Below, piece after piece: positions 63,883 through 64,000 of a stretch of 64,000 bases of DNA. The notes below the pieces were generated by a model. It was not told where the DNA came from and ran no database searches. It was given only the letters and a program-made list of their open reading frames with translations. Source of the stretch: Diphasiastrum complanatum (lineage: Eukaryota; Streptophyta; Lycopodiopsida; Lycopodiales; Lycopodiaceae); NCBI GenBank assembly GCA_029204225.1, contig CM055093.1, positions 30,265,777-30,329,776 on the forward strand, written 5' to 3'. Made by a program: the position numbers and the translations under genes. How positions within the stretch are numbered: position 1 is the stretch's first letter; every line of letters starts with the position of its first letter.

Positions 63883-64000
63883 TTGACCCACTGGAAAGCA
63901 CTCATGAAAGTCATGAAATATGTTCAAGCCACAAAACATCTATGCATCTGTTATGGAGGCAACCAATTTGCCAATATTCTTGAAGGTTATACGGATACCG
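63883..64000 (+). pseudogene. Ty1/copia pol relic, part 2, running off the window
   Basis: After the right target duplication TTGAC (63883-63887) the copia frame resumes: HWKALMKVMKYVQATKHLCI, then CYGG...LEGYTDT. This is the RT/RNase H junction (consensus HWxALKRVLRYLKGT ... GYxDAD), directly continuing part 1 that stops at 59363. The element continues beyond the window. Confidence 0.88.

Overview
The window looks like nuclear intergenic DNA of a seed plant. Support: AT-rich sequence, GT-AG introns, Ty1/copia and Ty3/gypsy retrotransposon relics whose primer sites match plant initiator methionine tRNA, plant-type Helitron Rep coding sequence, a Mutator-like MITE, and many long GA/CT, GT/CA and TA microsatellites. 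I found no intact cellular gene, no rRNA or tRNA gene and no CRISPR array. The species cannot be named from the sequence.

Layout. 1.4-5.9 kb: five exon-like blocks, all phase 0, of a gene I do not recognise; it carries in-frame stops. 5.9-13.4 kb: almost gene-free, with a small copia scrap and an 819-bp foldback element. 13.5-18.4 kb: an antisense copia integrase/RT relic with a 56-bp minisatellite at its 3' side, flanked by inverted repeat arms, then a sense copia gag-protease relic interrupted by an 871-bp Mutator-like MITE with a perfect 9-bp target duplication. 19.9-21.9 kb: a 370-bp tandem duplication and a larger repeat whose units are each preceded by a different microsatellite. 24-31 kb: candidate Helitron 3' ends, a broken antisense gene relic, a perfect 50-bp VNTR and TTCGAG-rich minisatellites.

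32.7-36.6 kb: an antisense Helitron Rep relic with all three Rep motif regions but no helicase. 37.0-38.4 kb: the 5' end of an antisense gypsy element (LTR, primer site, repeated leader, gag start). 38.7-39.1 kb: a second, shorter copy of the foldback family beside a zinc-knuckle ORF. 41.5-43.0 kb: duplicated blocks each preceded by a (GA)n tract. 44.55 kb: one exon of an NRAMP metal-transporter pseudogene. 44.8-46.6 kb: an LTR-like segment and an unidentified ORF, antisense. 46.6-48.8 kb: the 3' end of a chromovirus-type gypsy element. 48.8-57.7 kb: long microsatellites and little else.

57.7-64.0 kb is the clearest nested structure. A copia pol relic is split by a 4,519-bp non-autonomous gypsy-related element (59364-63882) with two LTRs, a primer site, a repeated leader and a gag-protease ORF carrying an unusual expanded middle region, but no RT, RNase H or integrase. 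The copia RNase H region resumes exactly after the 3' LTR. Its LTRs begin AGTTA and end TAACT rather than TG...CA, and the two other gypsy relics show the same termini. These genes do not cooperate in a pathway; the window is a record of successive transposon insertions into each other and into decayed gene pieces. Some coordinates below are by-eye estimates, and this is stated where it applies.
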